From Flavobacteriales bacterium (lineage in GTDB: Bacteria; Bacteroidota; Bacteroidia; Flavobacteriales_G; Salibacteraceae), in assembly GCA_003499525.1 (NCBI GenBank), contig DNTB01000021.1, forward strand, positions 1 to 64,000: a stretch of DNA of 64,000 nucleotides, in the 5' to 3' direction. A program made the translations under genes and the position numbers. Positions 55,019 through 63,275 of the stretch are shown here, piece after piece; positions within the stretch are counted from its first letter, which is position 1, and each line of letters opens with the position of its first letter. The notes beneath the pieces were generated by a model. That model did not search any database and was not told the origin of the DNA. It saw only the letters and a program-made list of their open reading frames with translations.

Positions 55019-55336
55019 TTAACCCACCTGAAGAGCAGTATTGCCAGAATTCTCTTCTTTGTTTTCGCGACAGCGCTCTTCCATCCTTTTCTTCCAGTAA
55101 TCCTTTTTAGAATGATGGCGATTGCCCTTACCTCCCGGAGGAAATCCTCCAAATAGGATTCTACTGAGCAGCAGTAAGCCAGCCGCTTGCCAGAAGGTGA
55201 TAATGCTTATTCCAAAAATCAAGGGCATCAGCCAGTTCCAAAGGCTCATCACTACAAATATGAAAAGCACGATCATTCCCAATCCGAATAGCGCGATCAG
55301 GATAAATTTACCGGGATTCATTTTTCTATTTCTCAT
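55019..55336 (-). CDS. Small membrane protein downstream of ECF sigma factor
   Basis: 105 residues. Two transmembrane helices (about 12-33 and 38-60: FILIALFGLGMIVLFIFVVMSLW; LIFGISIITFWQAAGLLLLSRIL) are followed by a short Gly-rich turn (FGGFPPGGKG) and a basic C-terminal tail (HHSKKDYWKKRMEERC). The gene starts 11 bases after the sigma factor stop. Position suggests a partner or modulator of the sigma factor. It has no ZAS (HxxxCxxC) anti-sigma motif, so that role is open. A longer overlapping frame at 54835-55152 is a shadow. Confidence 0.75.
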   Translation of the reverse strand: MRNRKMNPGKFILIALFGLGMIVLFIFVVMSLWNWLMPLIFGISIITFWQAAGLLLLSRILFGGFPPGGKGNRHHSKKDYWKKRMEERCRENKEENSGNTALQVG

Positions 55337-55347
55337 CGTTTTCTTTT

Positions 55348-55908
55348 TTAGTTTTTGAATTCTTCGTAATAGTTTGACAATTGTTTTCTCAATGATTGTA
55401 TGGCATAGCGCTTTCTGGATAGCAGAGTGTTTTGATTGACATCCAACAACTCCGAGATTTCAGCAAAACTCATCTCCTCTATTTCGTGCATGATAAAAAC
55501 TTCTCTCTGATTATCAGGCAGTTGATCAATAGCACTGTACACATGATCTAATATCTCCTGCGCCTGTATTCGTTCTTCTCCTTCGTTAAAAACGTAGTCG
55601 AAACGATCCAGCCATCGATCTTCATCATCCATCCCAAGTGCCTCTGAACTCAACGTTTTCTTCTTTCGGTAGCGATCATAAATTTTATTTTTCGCTACCC
55701 GAAAAAGCCATGAATTTATCTGCACCAAGGGTTCGGCGATATCTAACAAACCATAAAAGACATCCTGCAGTATGTCTTCAGCATCCTCATCAGAGGGCAC
55801 TCTGCTCCGGATAAAACCAAAGAGCTTTTTCTCTTCGTTTCTAAAAACCTCGCTCAGCTTATCGTTTCGCTCTTTGGTCATTCCATTGTATTTCGCAGCA
55901 TAGTCCAT
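55348..55908 (-). CDS. ECF-type RNA polymerase sigma factor
   Basis: 186 residues. Sigma-2 region: FGFIRSRVPSDEDAEDILQDVFYGLL with the -10 recognition segment around NSWLFRVAKNKIYDRYRKKK. Sigma-4 helix-turn-helix: IDQLPDNQREVFIMHEIEEMSFAEISELLDVNQNTLLSRKRYAIQSLRKQL. Between them is an acidic linker (MDDEDRWLDRFDYVFNEGEE). It directs RNA polymerase to a stress or envelope regulon. The gene is first in a two-gene unit with a small membrane protein 11 bases downstream. No classical anti-sigma gene is beside it. Upstream of its start is a short palindrome (actac-t-gtagt, 55911-55921). Confidence 0.92.
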   Translation of the reverse strand: MDYAAKYNGMTKERNDKLSEVFRNEEKKLFGFIRSRVPSDEDAEDILQDVFYGLLDIAEPLVQINSWLFRVAKNKIYDRYRKKKTLSSEALGMDDEDRWLDRFDYVFNEGEERIQAQEILDHVYSAIDQLPDNQREVFIMHEIEEMSFAEISELLDVNQNTLLSRKRYAIQSLRKQLSNYYEEFKN

Positions 55909-56030
55909 ACACTACTGTAGTCGTATGTCTCAGGTTTATATTTTAAAATGAGAACATTTTTTTTCTTTACTCCTTATGTAAAGCCGAACTGAAAGCATTT
56001 TTGACATCTTTGCAAGCCAAATTAGACTAA

Positions 56031-57323
56031 ATGATCCGACATATCAGCGACGAAGTCAGATCCTCACTGGACCACAAGCTCAATGTATACAAGAAGCCCA
56101 TTCCTGGCAAAGACTATATTGCCGTAACGGGCAAGGTGATAGATAAAGAAGATCTCTACTACGGAATTGATGCTGTCATTGACGGTTGGCTCACGACAGG
56201 ACGTTTTGGTCCGGAATTCGAAAGGAGTCTGGCCAAAAAGCTAGGGAATAAGTCTACTCTGCTGGTAAATTCGGGTTCATCTGCAAATCTGGTTGCTTTT
56301 TATGCGCTTACCTCCCCTCGCCTAAAAGACAAACAAATAAAGCCCGGGGATGAGATTATTACAGTAGCGGCAAGCTTTCCCACTACGGTAAACCCAGCCG
56401 TACAATATGGGTGCACGCCTGTCTTTGTCGATGTAGACATTCCCACATATAATATTGACACAGAGCAACTTGAACGTGCCATTTCCAATAAGACCAGAGC
56501 TATCATGGTCGCACATACCTTAGGAAATCCTTTTGACCTGGGCGAGGTAATGCGCATTGCCAACAAGCACGACTTATGGGTTATCGAAGACAATTGTGAT
56601 GCTCTCGGAGCAGAATATAATGGCCAAAAAACCGGTAGTTTCGGACATATGGGAACGCTGAGTTTCTATCCTGCACATCATATCACCATGGGAGAAGGTG
56701 GAGCTGTGCTGATTAACAAGGCCATTCTAAACAAGGTCGCAGCATCTTATCGGGATTGGGGAAGAGACTGCTATTGTGAACCTGGTGTAGACAATACCTG
56801 CGGTAAACGATTTGGATGGAAATTAGGTGACCTGCCAATGGGTTACGATCACAAGTATATATACTCACATGTAGGCTTTAACCTTAAGGTAACTGATATG
56901 CAGGCCGCAATTGGCCTGAGTCAATTGAATAAACTTGATCATTTCGTTGCAAAACGCAGGGAAAATCATGCATTGCTGAATGAAAGAATGAAGGATTTTG
57001 AAGATGTCTTCATTCTGCCAGAAGCAACTCCAAAATCCAACCCTTCATGGTTCGGTTATATGCTGACTATTAGAGATTCATCAAAGATTGACCGTACTGA
57101 TTTCACACGTTATTTGGAAGAGAAAAAGATAGGTACCCGATTGCTTTTTGCAGGAAACCTTTTAAAACAACCGGCGTATTCCGGAGTGAGTCACCGCGTG
57201 GTTGGAGATCTAACCAACACCAATAAAATTATGAAAGATTCTTTTTGGTTGGGTGTATGGCCAGGATTGGATGCCGATCATTATGATTATATCCATCAGG
57301 TATTCAAGGAGTACTTTAAGTAA
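56031..57323 (+). CDS. rfbH: RfbH/E1-type CDP-4-keto-6-deoxyglucose-3-dehydrase
   Basis: 430 residues. A DegT/DnrJ/EryC1-fold aminotransferase relative with two E1 hallmarks. The PLP Lys is replaced by His in SFYPAHHITMGEGGA (His217). A [2Fe-2S] motif is formed by Cys189, Cys247, Cys249 and Cys257, that is C-x57-C-x1-C-x7-C, exactly the spacing known for E1 (RfbH/DdhC/AscC). It catalyses the PMP-dependent C3-deoxygenation step to 3,6-dideoxyhexoses, using an E3-type reductase. None of the usual partners (rfbF, rfbG, E3) is in the window. The next gene (aroQ) faces it with no gap. Confidence 0.95.
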   Translation: MIRHISDEVRSSLDHKLNVYKKPIPGKDYIAVTGKVIDKEDLYYGIDAVIDGWLTTGRFGPEFERSLAKKLGNKSTLLVNSGSSANLVAFYALTSPRLKDKQIKPGDEIITVAASFPTTVNPAVQYGCTPVFVDVDIPTYNIDTEQLERAISNKTRAIMVAHTLGNPFDLGEVMRIANKHDLWVIEDNCDALGAEYNGQKTGSFGHMGTLSFYPAHHITMGEGGAVLINKAILNKVAASYRDWGRDCYCEPGVDNTCGKRFGWKLGDLPMGYDHKYIYSHVGFNLKVTDMQAAIGLSQLNKLDHFVAKRRENHALLNERMKDFEDVFILPEATPKSNPSWFGYMLTIRDSSKIDRTDFTRYLEEKKIGTRLLFAGNLLKQPAYSGVSHRVVGDLTNTNKIMKDSFWLGVWPGLDADHYDYIHQVFKEYFK

Positions 57324-57761
57324 TTAGTGCTCCAGTCTGAACCTTTCAACCGCCAGCCTATAACCCTCAAGGCCAAGACCCGTAATAACACCCATGCACG
57401 CATCAGCCAGAATTAGTTTGCTTCTAAACGATTCACGCGCAAAAACATTGGTGATGTGCACTTCAATAATGGGTACATCAACGGCCATAATGGCATCTCT
57501 CAATGCTATGGAGGTGTGGGCAAAGGCACCCGGATTAAAAACGACTCCATCATACCCAGACCGGGCCTGATGAATTCTATCTATAAGCTCCCCTTCATGA
57601 TTACTCTGAAAGTACTCCAACTCAATATCTTCATACTCTTCCTGAAGTGTGCTGAGAAACTTCCCGAAGGCACGGTTTCCATACAGTTTAGGTTCACGAG
57701 TTCCCAACAAGTTTAGGTTGGGTCCATTTATGATCAATACTTTTATTCCCTTATTCGCCAT
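57324..57761 (-). CDS. aroQ: 3-dehydroquinate dehydratase, type II
   Basis: 145 residues, the normal size. Signatures: INGPNLNLLGTREPKLYG with catalytic Tyr27, YFQSNHEGELIDRIHQA, VFNPGAFAHTSIALRDAI (Asn and His of the active site) and EVHITNVFARESFR. Third step of the shikimate pathway, reversible dehydration of 3-dehydroquinate. The start overlaps the end of the WYL regulator gene by 11 bases, so it may be co-expressed with that regulator. Confidence 0.96.
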   Translation of the reverse strand: MANKGIKVLIINGPNLNLLGTREPKLYGNRAFGKFLSTLQEEYEDIELEYFQSNHEGELIDRIHQARSGYDGVVFNPGAFAHTSIALRDAIMAVDVPIIEVHITNVFARESFRSKLILADACMGVITGLGLEGYRLAVERFRLEH

Positions 57762-58764
57762 GGTATTGTTGTAATGTTCTATTCAGTTTATCTATCAAAT
57801 CATTTCTAAGTGATACCGGTTGAAGTACCTTAACGTCTTCACCAAACCCCAATAGCATTTCTATCAGTTCATAGGTAATAATCACCTTGAGCTCTACAAG
57901 CGTTTTGTCTTTCCCTGATTTTATTCTTTGAGAGGAATGAATGGGCTGAGAGGTCAGATATTTTGAGAGTATCTCATTGCATTCAAACACAACTTTTTGA
58001 GGTTCAGCACTTTGATCTGCAGTAATTCCAATAGAGTACTTAAAATAGGCATCGGGGCTAAAGTCCTTTTTCGGAGTGAATTTTTCTTCTTTCACCTGCA
58101 ATTCGGAAATTCGCTCCAATCCAAAAATCTTGTACATATACTGCTTTTCCTCCTGTGCGATCAGGTACCATCTGCTCTTGTATTCTTTCAGAAGATATGG
58201 GGAAGCCACTCGTCTTTTCTCCTGAGCTCCTATTGCGAATGATCTGTAGGTAAATTCAATATGAAGAGAATGGCCAATGGCATAGATGAGGTCCGAAAGG
58301 AATTCATTTCCTCCAATGGTGGGGTGACTTTCAAATTGTATGATTCGATCAACTGGCAAATCCTTGTAGCGTGCCACATTCAATTGGCTCATGATTTTGG
58401 AAACGGCGGCATCGTATTTCTTTAAAATTGGAACTTCGGTAAATTGATTCAACAGATTAGCTGCAAATTGCACGGCATCGATTTCATCTTCGCTGAGCGG
58501 AATTTTATTGATACTGTAGCCCTCATCTTCATAGTAGTAACCTCCGTGGTGTTTGTCGAACCGGATGGGGGCACTATAGTTTAAGCCCCCATCATTCTTC
58601 ATGGCGTACAAGTCTTTTTCTATGCTGGATCTCGATACGGGTTTACCGAGAACCTCGCTGCATTCATCTACCATTTCTTCCAAAGACGGAAAGCGCCGGT
58701 ATGGATTTCGAATCATCCGGTCGATGACGTGGTAACGAATGAGAGCGTATTTATTTGCAGGCAT
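57751..58764 (-). CDS. WYL-domain transcriptional regulator
   Basis: 337 residues from ATG 58764. The longer frame (58782) starts upstream of the -7 element at 58780 and is unlikely. An N-terminal DeoR-like winged helix-turn-helix (NPYRRFPSLEEMVDECSEVLGKPVSRSSIEKDLYAMK) is followed by a WYL domain (about 140-225), with the family motif as RWYLIAQEEKQYMYKIFGLERISEL, and a C-terminal WCX-like beta domain. WYL proteins sense ligands, often nucleic acid or nucleotide, and many control defence or DNA damage genes. Here it is the first gene of a short unit with aroQ. Confidence 0.92.
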   Translation of the reverse strand: MPANKYALIRYHVIDRMIRNPYRRFPSLEEMVDECSEVLGKPVSRSSIEKDLYAMKNDGGLNYSAPIRFDKHHGGYYYEDEGYSINKIPLSEDEIDAVQFAANLLNQFTEVPILKKYDAAVSKIMSQLNVARYKDLPVDRIIQFESHPTIGGNEFLSDLIYAIGHSLHIEFTYRSFAIGAQEKRRVASPYLLKEYKSRWYLIAQEEKQYMYKIFGLERISELQVKEEKFTPKKDFSPDAYFKYSIGITADQSAEPQKVVFECNEILSKYLTSQPIHSSQRIKSGKDKTLVELKVIITYELIEMLLGFGEDVKVLQPVSLRNDLIDKLNRTLQQYHGE

Positions 58765-58779
58765 AGATATCTGAATGAT

Positions 58780-58787
58780 CAAAAGTA
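58780..58787 (-). promoter_or_regulatory. -7 element of the WYL regulator gene
   Basis: On the minus strand TACTTTTG, a full match to TAnnTTTG, 15 bases before the ATG at 58764. A TTG on the minus strand (58805-58807) is 17 bases further upstream, slightly short of the usual spacing. Confidence 0.5.
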
Positions 58788-58850
58788 TGCTCTTTAAGGC
58801 GAATCAAAATTGGCAATGATTTAATCTGTAAATTTTGTATTTTTAACAAA

Positions 58851-59342
58851 ATGATGTTGTTCGCACAACGTAAACCCAACTCTGTTATGAAGCATTTGGA
58901 CAGGCTCAATGCAAAAGAAAAAAGACAGTTAATGATGGCTCCGGTTTGGTTTGTTCTTTATGCTGCCTTAAAAGATGGCAAAATTGAAGATGGAGAAATT
59001 AGGGAAGCGGTTGAGATTGTACACACAAGGAGGTTTAGTGCAGTAGATTTACTTCAAGATTATTACAAAAATGTAGACCTGTTTTTTGAAGAAAATCTCT
59101 CATATGAGTTGCAGCATTTATCCGGTGAAATTGAAGTTGATATAAATAACATCAAGGCAAAGATTCATGAGTTGAGACCGATCATTCGAAAAATTGATCG
59201 TCGATTTGGCTATGCATTAATTGATAGTTTTAATTCTTTAGCCAAATTTGTGGTCATGTCTTCAAAAAGCCCTCTTGATGGTCTTAGATTTTTTGTTTTC
59301 CCCGACATTCTTGAAAAGGAAACTGGCAAAGCTATCGAATAG
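58851..59342 (+). CDS. Unrecognised helical protein, TerB-like character
   Basis: 163 residues. The N-terminal half is a helical bundle resembling TerB/DUF533-type proteins (KEKRQLMMAPVWFVLYAALKDGKIEDGEIREAVEIVHTRRFS), with acidic DGKIEDGE. The second half is also helical (IEVDINNIKAKIHELRPIIRKIDRRFGYALIDSFNSLAKFV). I am not certain of the family. No signal peptide, so cytoplasmic. It overlaps the downstream DUF1684 gene by 32 bases, which would couple the two. Tandem ATGs at 58851/58854 leave the exact start open. Confidence 0.65.
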   Translation: MMLFAQRKPNSVMKHLDRLNAKEKRQLMMAPVWFVLYAALKDGKIEDGEIREAVEIVHTRRFSAVDLLQDYYKNVDLFFEENLSYELQHLSGEIEVDINNIKAKIHELRPIIRKIDRRFGYALIDSFNSLAKFVVMSSKSPLDGLRFFVFPDILEKETGKAIE

Positions 59343-59955
59343 CGCCAGATTTTTCGGGTATCTACTTATCGGGGTATTTCTCAATAGCTGTAATCCCCCT
59401 CCACCACAAGGTGGCCCGGATTTTTCCAATTTATCATACATCGAGCAAATTCAGGCCTACAGAGCGTACAAGGACAGCCTGATTATTGAGGCATTAGCAC
59501 CATTAGAGGGAACTTTCCTGCCTGATGAGACCGGACTCTCCTACTTTCCTCCAGACTCGGTATATCGCATTGCAGCAAAATACAGCGAGTTCCCTTTTAA
59601 GGAAAAAGTCGAATTAGGAACCACAACCCATCGCATGGCTAATTTCAGAGCTTACGGAGAACTGTTGTTTGAACTGCATGATGAAACATATCGGCTGGTT
59701 GGATACAAAAGCCTGGACTATGACCGGGATGAACTGTTTATTCCTTTTTTAGATGAGACGAACGGTTTGAGCAGCTATGGCGGTGGACGCTATCTGGAGA
59801 TCAAACTTCCGGATACGAGCGAAGTTATTCTTGATTTCAACTATGCTTATAACCCTTATTGCGCTTACAATTCCGAGTATTCTTGCGTTGTCCCCCCAAA
59901 GGATAATCATTTAGAGGTAAAAATTGAAGCAGGAGAAAGATATGTTCCCCATTAG
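59311..59955 (+). CDS. DUF1684 lipoprotein
   Basis: 214 residues from TTG 59311, which yields a clean lipoprotein signal (basic KRKLAKLSNSAR, then FFGYLLIGVFLNSC). The longer frame from 59248 lies wholly inside the upstream gene. The DUF1684 domain is clear at the end: YGGGRYLEIKLPDTSEVILDFNYAYNPYCAYNSEYSC, then VPPKDNHLEVKIEAGE. The family is periplasmic or envelope-bound in Bacteroidota, and its function is unknown. The end overlaps the convergent subtilase gene by 4 bases. Confidence 0.88.
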   Translation: MKRKLAKLSNSARFFGYLLIGVFLNSCNPPPPQGGPDFSNLSYIEQIQAYRAYKDSLIIEALAPLEGTFLPDETGLSYFPPDSVYRIAAKYSEFPFKEKVELGTTTHRMANFRAYGELLFELHDETYRLVGYKSLDYDRDELFIPFLDETNGLSSYGGGRYLEIKLPDTSEVILDFNYAYNPYCAYNSEYSCVVPPKDNHLEVKIEAGERYVPH

Positions 59956-61607
59956 TTTGCGCGGACTATAGCAGTACTTCCAAGATTGGTCTGCACCAAA
60001 TACACTCCCTTCGGAAAATCGGAGAGATCTAATGTCACCCGATTTCGATTAAGATTATCTAGAAAAAGTACATTTCTCCCCATGGAATCAAGGATTAAAA
60101 CACGGTTAATCTGATCGATTTTAGAACTGACTACTAAATAATCTGAAACAGGATTGGGGTAAACTATAAACTGTTTTGGACTATTATCTACAGAAATACT
60201 GCTGAGGATTACATTAGCCGCTTTGTCAAAATCAGGAATGCCGTACCCGTAAATGGTATCAGGGTTAGGATAAAGGTGGGCACTTTCCTCAATTGCACGA
60301 AAAATTTCCATATTCTTTTTTGTGGGGTAAGCACTCCAAAAAGATGCAGCTGATCCGGCAATAACGGGGCCACTAAAAGATGTTCCAAATAGCATTTGAA
60401 TATTCCCCGGAGAGCTTGGATAGGGTATCCATGCCCCCTGAGCAACAACATTGGGCTTTTGCTGACCCGCAGATCCCGGACCGCGCGAACTGAACCCTAC
60501 AATTACACCAAGGGAATCTGTTGCTCCAATGGCCAGAACGCTGTCTCCATCAGCAGGTGCACCTATATAGTGCCAGCTATTATTCCCTGAGTTTCCTGCA
60601 CTATTGACGACAAGAATACCCCTTGAGGCGGCAATATCAGCAGCAATTGTAATTGGCGTGGTGTTGCCGTCCATGTCCGCGTAAGAGTGATTCTGTGTGC
60701 TGTCCCAAAAAGTGGTATACCCAAGAGAAGTATTGAAAACATCTGCACCAATACTGTCGGCCCACTCCGCTCCTACTGCCCAGTAATATTCTTCGACCAG
60801 GTATTCGGTAGCCGCATCCTCCGTTCTGATCAACAAGTAATCAGCATCGGGTGCCGTCCCAATGAAGGAACCGGGAACATTCGACCCCATACATCCCAGA
60901 ACAAGAGTTCCATGATTGCTATACCCACCAAAATCAATATTGCTTTGACGAACGACATCATAATCTCCTATTATTTGACCGTTGTTGAAAAGCGGAACGA
61001 GTGTGTGCATGGTATCGGCTCCGCGGAAACCCGCATCCAACACGGCAATCAACATCCCATCACCTGTGTGACCCTGATCGTGCAGCTTATCGAGATTTAA
61101 CATTTCCACCGTATTTCTAGCAAAACCATAATCAAGAACCGACCGCTGTGATACCATAGGTTTTAGAGGCACATCCTGTATATAATCTCCTTTTTCCAGC
61201 TCCACAACATCCTTGTTCTCCGCTCCTTCTTCTCCGAGGCGTACGGAATTATTGGTATCCACGAAAGACAATTGCAGTACTGAGTCTAATGCGATGGAAT
61301 CTGTGGTGGTGATGATGCTCCCATTCAACCATTTTGAGTTTACCAGGACATCAATGTTTACGATAGCTTCAACTTGTTGAATGTATTGAGGGTTTACAGG
61401 AAGGTCTTTAAAATCTATGCTCAGCCCCTGATTGGTTCTCCGATCAATAGATCGTTGAGACAAGTATTGACCGGGCGTATTGATATCAAAAGGACTATTG
61501 TTTTTATCGGTGTACTGAATCCAGTATATATCAGGATAAACCTGGGTGAATGCAGATATAGTGGTGATCAGAATTGCTATTAGACTAATAATCTTTTGGT
61601 ATACCAT
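59952..61607 (-). CDS. Secreted subtilase (S8) with T9SS sorting domain
   Basis: 551 residues. Signal peptide (KIISLIAILITTISAFTQ), a propeptide-like region to about 165, then the S8 domain: catalytic Asp191 in VLDAGF, His232 in SNHGTLVLG, oxyanion Asn335 in NSAGNSG and Ser410 in FGTSFSGP. The last about 75 residues are a type A sorting domain (IVYPNPVSDYLVVSS to STAIVRAN). The active site is complete, so this is a secreted serine protease. Its start overlaps the end of the YwqK gene by 23 bases; it is the last gene of a four-gene coupled operon. Confidence 0.94.
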   Translation of the reverse strand: MVYQKIISLIAILITTISAFTQVYPDIYWIQYTDKNNSPFDINTPGQYLSQRSIDRRTNQGLSIDFKDLPVNPQYIQQVEAIVNIDVLVNSKWLNGSIITTTDSIALDSVLQLSFVDTNNSVRLGEEGAENKDVVELEKGDYIQDVPLKPMVSQRSVLDYGFARNTVEMLNLDKLHDQGHTGDGMLIAVLDAGFRGADTMHTLVPLFNNGQIIGDYDVVRQSNIDFGGYSNHGTLVLGCMGSNVPGSFIGTAPDADYLLIRTEDAATEYLVEEYYWAVGAEWADSIGADVFNTSLGYTTFWDSTQNHSYADMDGNTTPITIAADIAASRGILVVNSAGNSGNNSWHYIGAPADGDSVLAIGATDSLGVIVGFSSRGPGSAGQQKPNVVAQGAWIPYPSSPGNIQMLFGTSFSGPVIAGSAASFWSAYPTKKNMEIFRAIEESAHLYPNPDTIYGYGIPDFDKAANVILSSISVDNSPKQFIVYPNPVSDYLVVSSKIDQINRVLILDSMGRNVLFLDNLNRNRVTLDLSDFPKGVYLVQTNLGSTAIVRAN

Positions 61608-62286
61608 TTACGTATTCAATTTTTTCTTTGAGAGATCCGTCTTCATTATACCTAAGCCAAATTCCCACTCTTTGTTCATTCGCATAGGAGCCGGTGAGCA
61701 TTGGCTTGCCATCCGGAAAGTTGAATCTTGCTTTCCCTTCAGGTTTACCATCTACCACGTGACCATGGAATTTTACGGTACCATCCTCGTAGTAGTCAAC
61801 GCGTAATCCGGTCTCCTGGTTTGCCAGATATTCGGTTTTGCGCATTAGGGCACCCCCGGGATAGAATACTCGGTATTCTCCATGCAGCTCGTCATTGACA
61901 TAATTTGCTATGCTTAATAGGTCTCCGTAATAATCGAAAGTGCGCCAGAGCCCCTGTTTTTTCTGATCCACATATACCCCTTCAGACATGGTTTTTCCAT
62001 TGGGGTGGTAAAAGGTAACGAGCACGGAGTCGTTTTCCTGAAAGATGTATTTGACTTCAATGTTGAAGTTCTTGTCGTACTTAACCAATTCTCCGGTGGG
62101 TATTCCATGCTCAAATGTTCCGCGCATCTTGAGGTTTCCATTCGACCATTTCTCAACCCATTCGCCGTGTTTGCGGCCTTCACTATCATACTGGTTGCTT
62201 TGTGAAAGGGAAAGCCCCGGAATAAGTAAAAGGCTAATAATTGCAGCTAATACCCTGTATTTCAATTGATTACCCTTTCCCTTCAC
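61585..62286 (-). CDS. Secreted YwqK/MORN-repeat-like protein
   Basis: 233 residues, GTG start (GTGA overlap with the GT2 stop). Signal peptide KYRVLAAIISLLLIPGLSLSQ. The rest is about seven copies of the MORN-variant unit: GRKHGEWVEKWSNGNLKMRG, DQKKQGLWRTFDYYGDL, NDELHGEYRVFYPGGAL, DGKPEGKARFNFPDGKP. Automated pipelines label this family a toxin-antitoxin YwqK antitoxin, but there is no toxin partner and the protein is exported. I therefore treat it as an envelope beta-repeat protein. It overlaps the downstream subtilase by 23 bases. Confidence 0.85.
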   Translation of the reverse strand: MKGKGNQLKYRVLAAIISLLLIPGLSLSQSNQYDSEGRKHGEWVEKWSNGNLKMRGTFEHGIPTGELVKYDKNFNIEVKYIFQENDSVLVTFYHPNGKTMSEGVYVDQKKQGLWRTFDYYGDLLSIANYVNDELHGEYRVFYPGGALMRKTEYLANQETGLRVDYYEDGTVKFHGHVVDGKPEGKARFNFPDGKPMLTGSYANEQRVGIWLRYNEDGSLKEKIEYVNGIPKDY

Positions 62287-63275
62287 GTGGAAACGACTTC
62301 TTCCAGATTCACAGACTCCCTGATATCATAGGAATTCCGATCGGATGATTTTCTTGAAATCAATTCCCCCAAAAAGCCGGCCAGGAACATTTGAGTACCG
62401 ATAATCATTACGGCAAGAGCAATGTAGAAAAGTGGATTGTCAGCAATTAGTGCTTTTTTCTCTCCTACTTGCAAATAATAATACTTTTCTACTCCAAGAT
62501 ACACTGTCATGACAAATCCGATAGCAAACATGATGGTACCGAAAAGACCAAAGAAATGCATTGGTTTCTTTTCGTAGCGGGTTACAAAAACTATTGACAT
62601 CAGGTCCAGGAAGCCGTTGATAAAACGCTCAATCCCAAACTTGGTATATCCATATTTTCTTGGGTAATGCACTACTGCTTTTTCTCCTATGATCGAATAG
62701 CCATGTCTTTTTGCAATTACAGGGATGTAGCGGTGCATTTCACCGTATACTTCAATACTTTTAACCACATCCTTTCGATATGCCTTTAGTCCGCAATTGA
62801 AATCATGGAGTTTTATTCCTGATATTACCCTTGTTGCCCAATTGAATAGCTTGGTAGGGATGGTTTTAGAGATAGGGTCCTTTCTTTTCTTCTTCCAACC
62901 GGAAACGAGATCATACTCTTGAGAAACGATCATCTGGTAGAGTTCAGGTATTTCATCAGGGCTATCTTGCAGGTCAGCATCCATGGTTATCACAACTCTG
63001 CCTTGAGCTTCGCGAAAACCCACATGCAGAGCAGCTGACTTACCAGAATTTCTTCGGAAACGTATTCCCCGAATACTGGTGTTGGTACGTGCCATGTTGG
63101 TAATTACATCCCATGATGAATCCTTACTTCCATCATCCACAAATATGGCTTCGTAAATAAAGGAATTAGCTTTCATCACCCCATCTATCCAGGTGGCTAA
63201 CTCGACCAGCGATTCCTCTTCATTAAAAAGCGGAATAACAACGGACACGTCAATTCGAGGGTCTTCCTCGCTCAT
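62283..63275 (-). CDS. Glycosyltransferase family 2, polyprenyl-phosphate sugar synthase type (second copy)
   Basis: 330 residues. GT2 domain with VVIPLFNEEESL, FVDDGSKDSSWDV, MDADLQDSPDEIP (DxD-like) and KIPTKLFNWATRVISGIKLHDFNCGLKAYR variants, then two C-terminal transmembrane helices (about 230-310). Same GtrB/ArnC layout as the gene at 24.4 kb and clearly paralogous to it; it has a proper ATG start. It is second in the operon: the ATG overlaps the DUF4199 stop by one base and its TGA overlaps the next GTG. It likely makes a polyprenyl-phosphate-linked sugar. Confidence 0.93.
   Translation of the reverse strand: MSEEDPRIDVSVVIPLFNEEESLVELATWIDGVMKANSFIYEAIFVDDGSKDSSWDVITNMARTNTSIRGIRFRRNSGKSAALHVGFREAQGRVVITMDADLQDSPDEIPELYQMIVSQEYDLVSGWKKKRKDPISKTIPTKLFNWATRVISGIKLHDFNCGLKAYRKDVVKSIEVYGEMHRYIPVIAKRHGYSIIGEKAVVHYPRKYGYTKFGIERFINGFLDLMSIVFVTRYEKKPMHFFGLFGTIMFAIGFVMTVYLGVEKYYYLQVGEKKALIADNPLFYIALAVMIIGTQMFLAGFLGELISRKSSDRNSYDIRESVNLEEVVST

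Noticed and set aside
54835..55152. 105-codon minus-strand frame
   Set aside because: Out of frame with the small membrane protein gene it overlaps, and it runs through that operon's terminator.
61585..62286. Toxin-antitoxin module (YwqK antitoxin label)
   Set aside because: The protein has a signal peptide and MORN-like repeats, and neither neighbour is a toxin.
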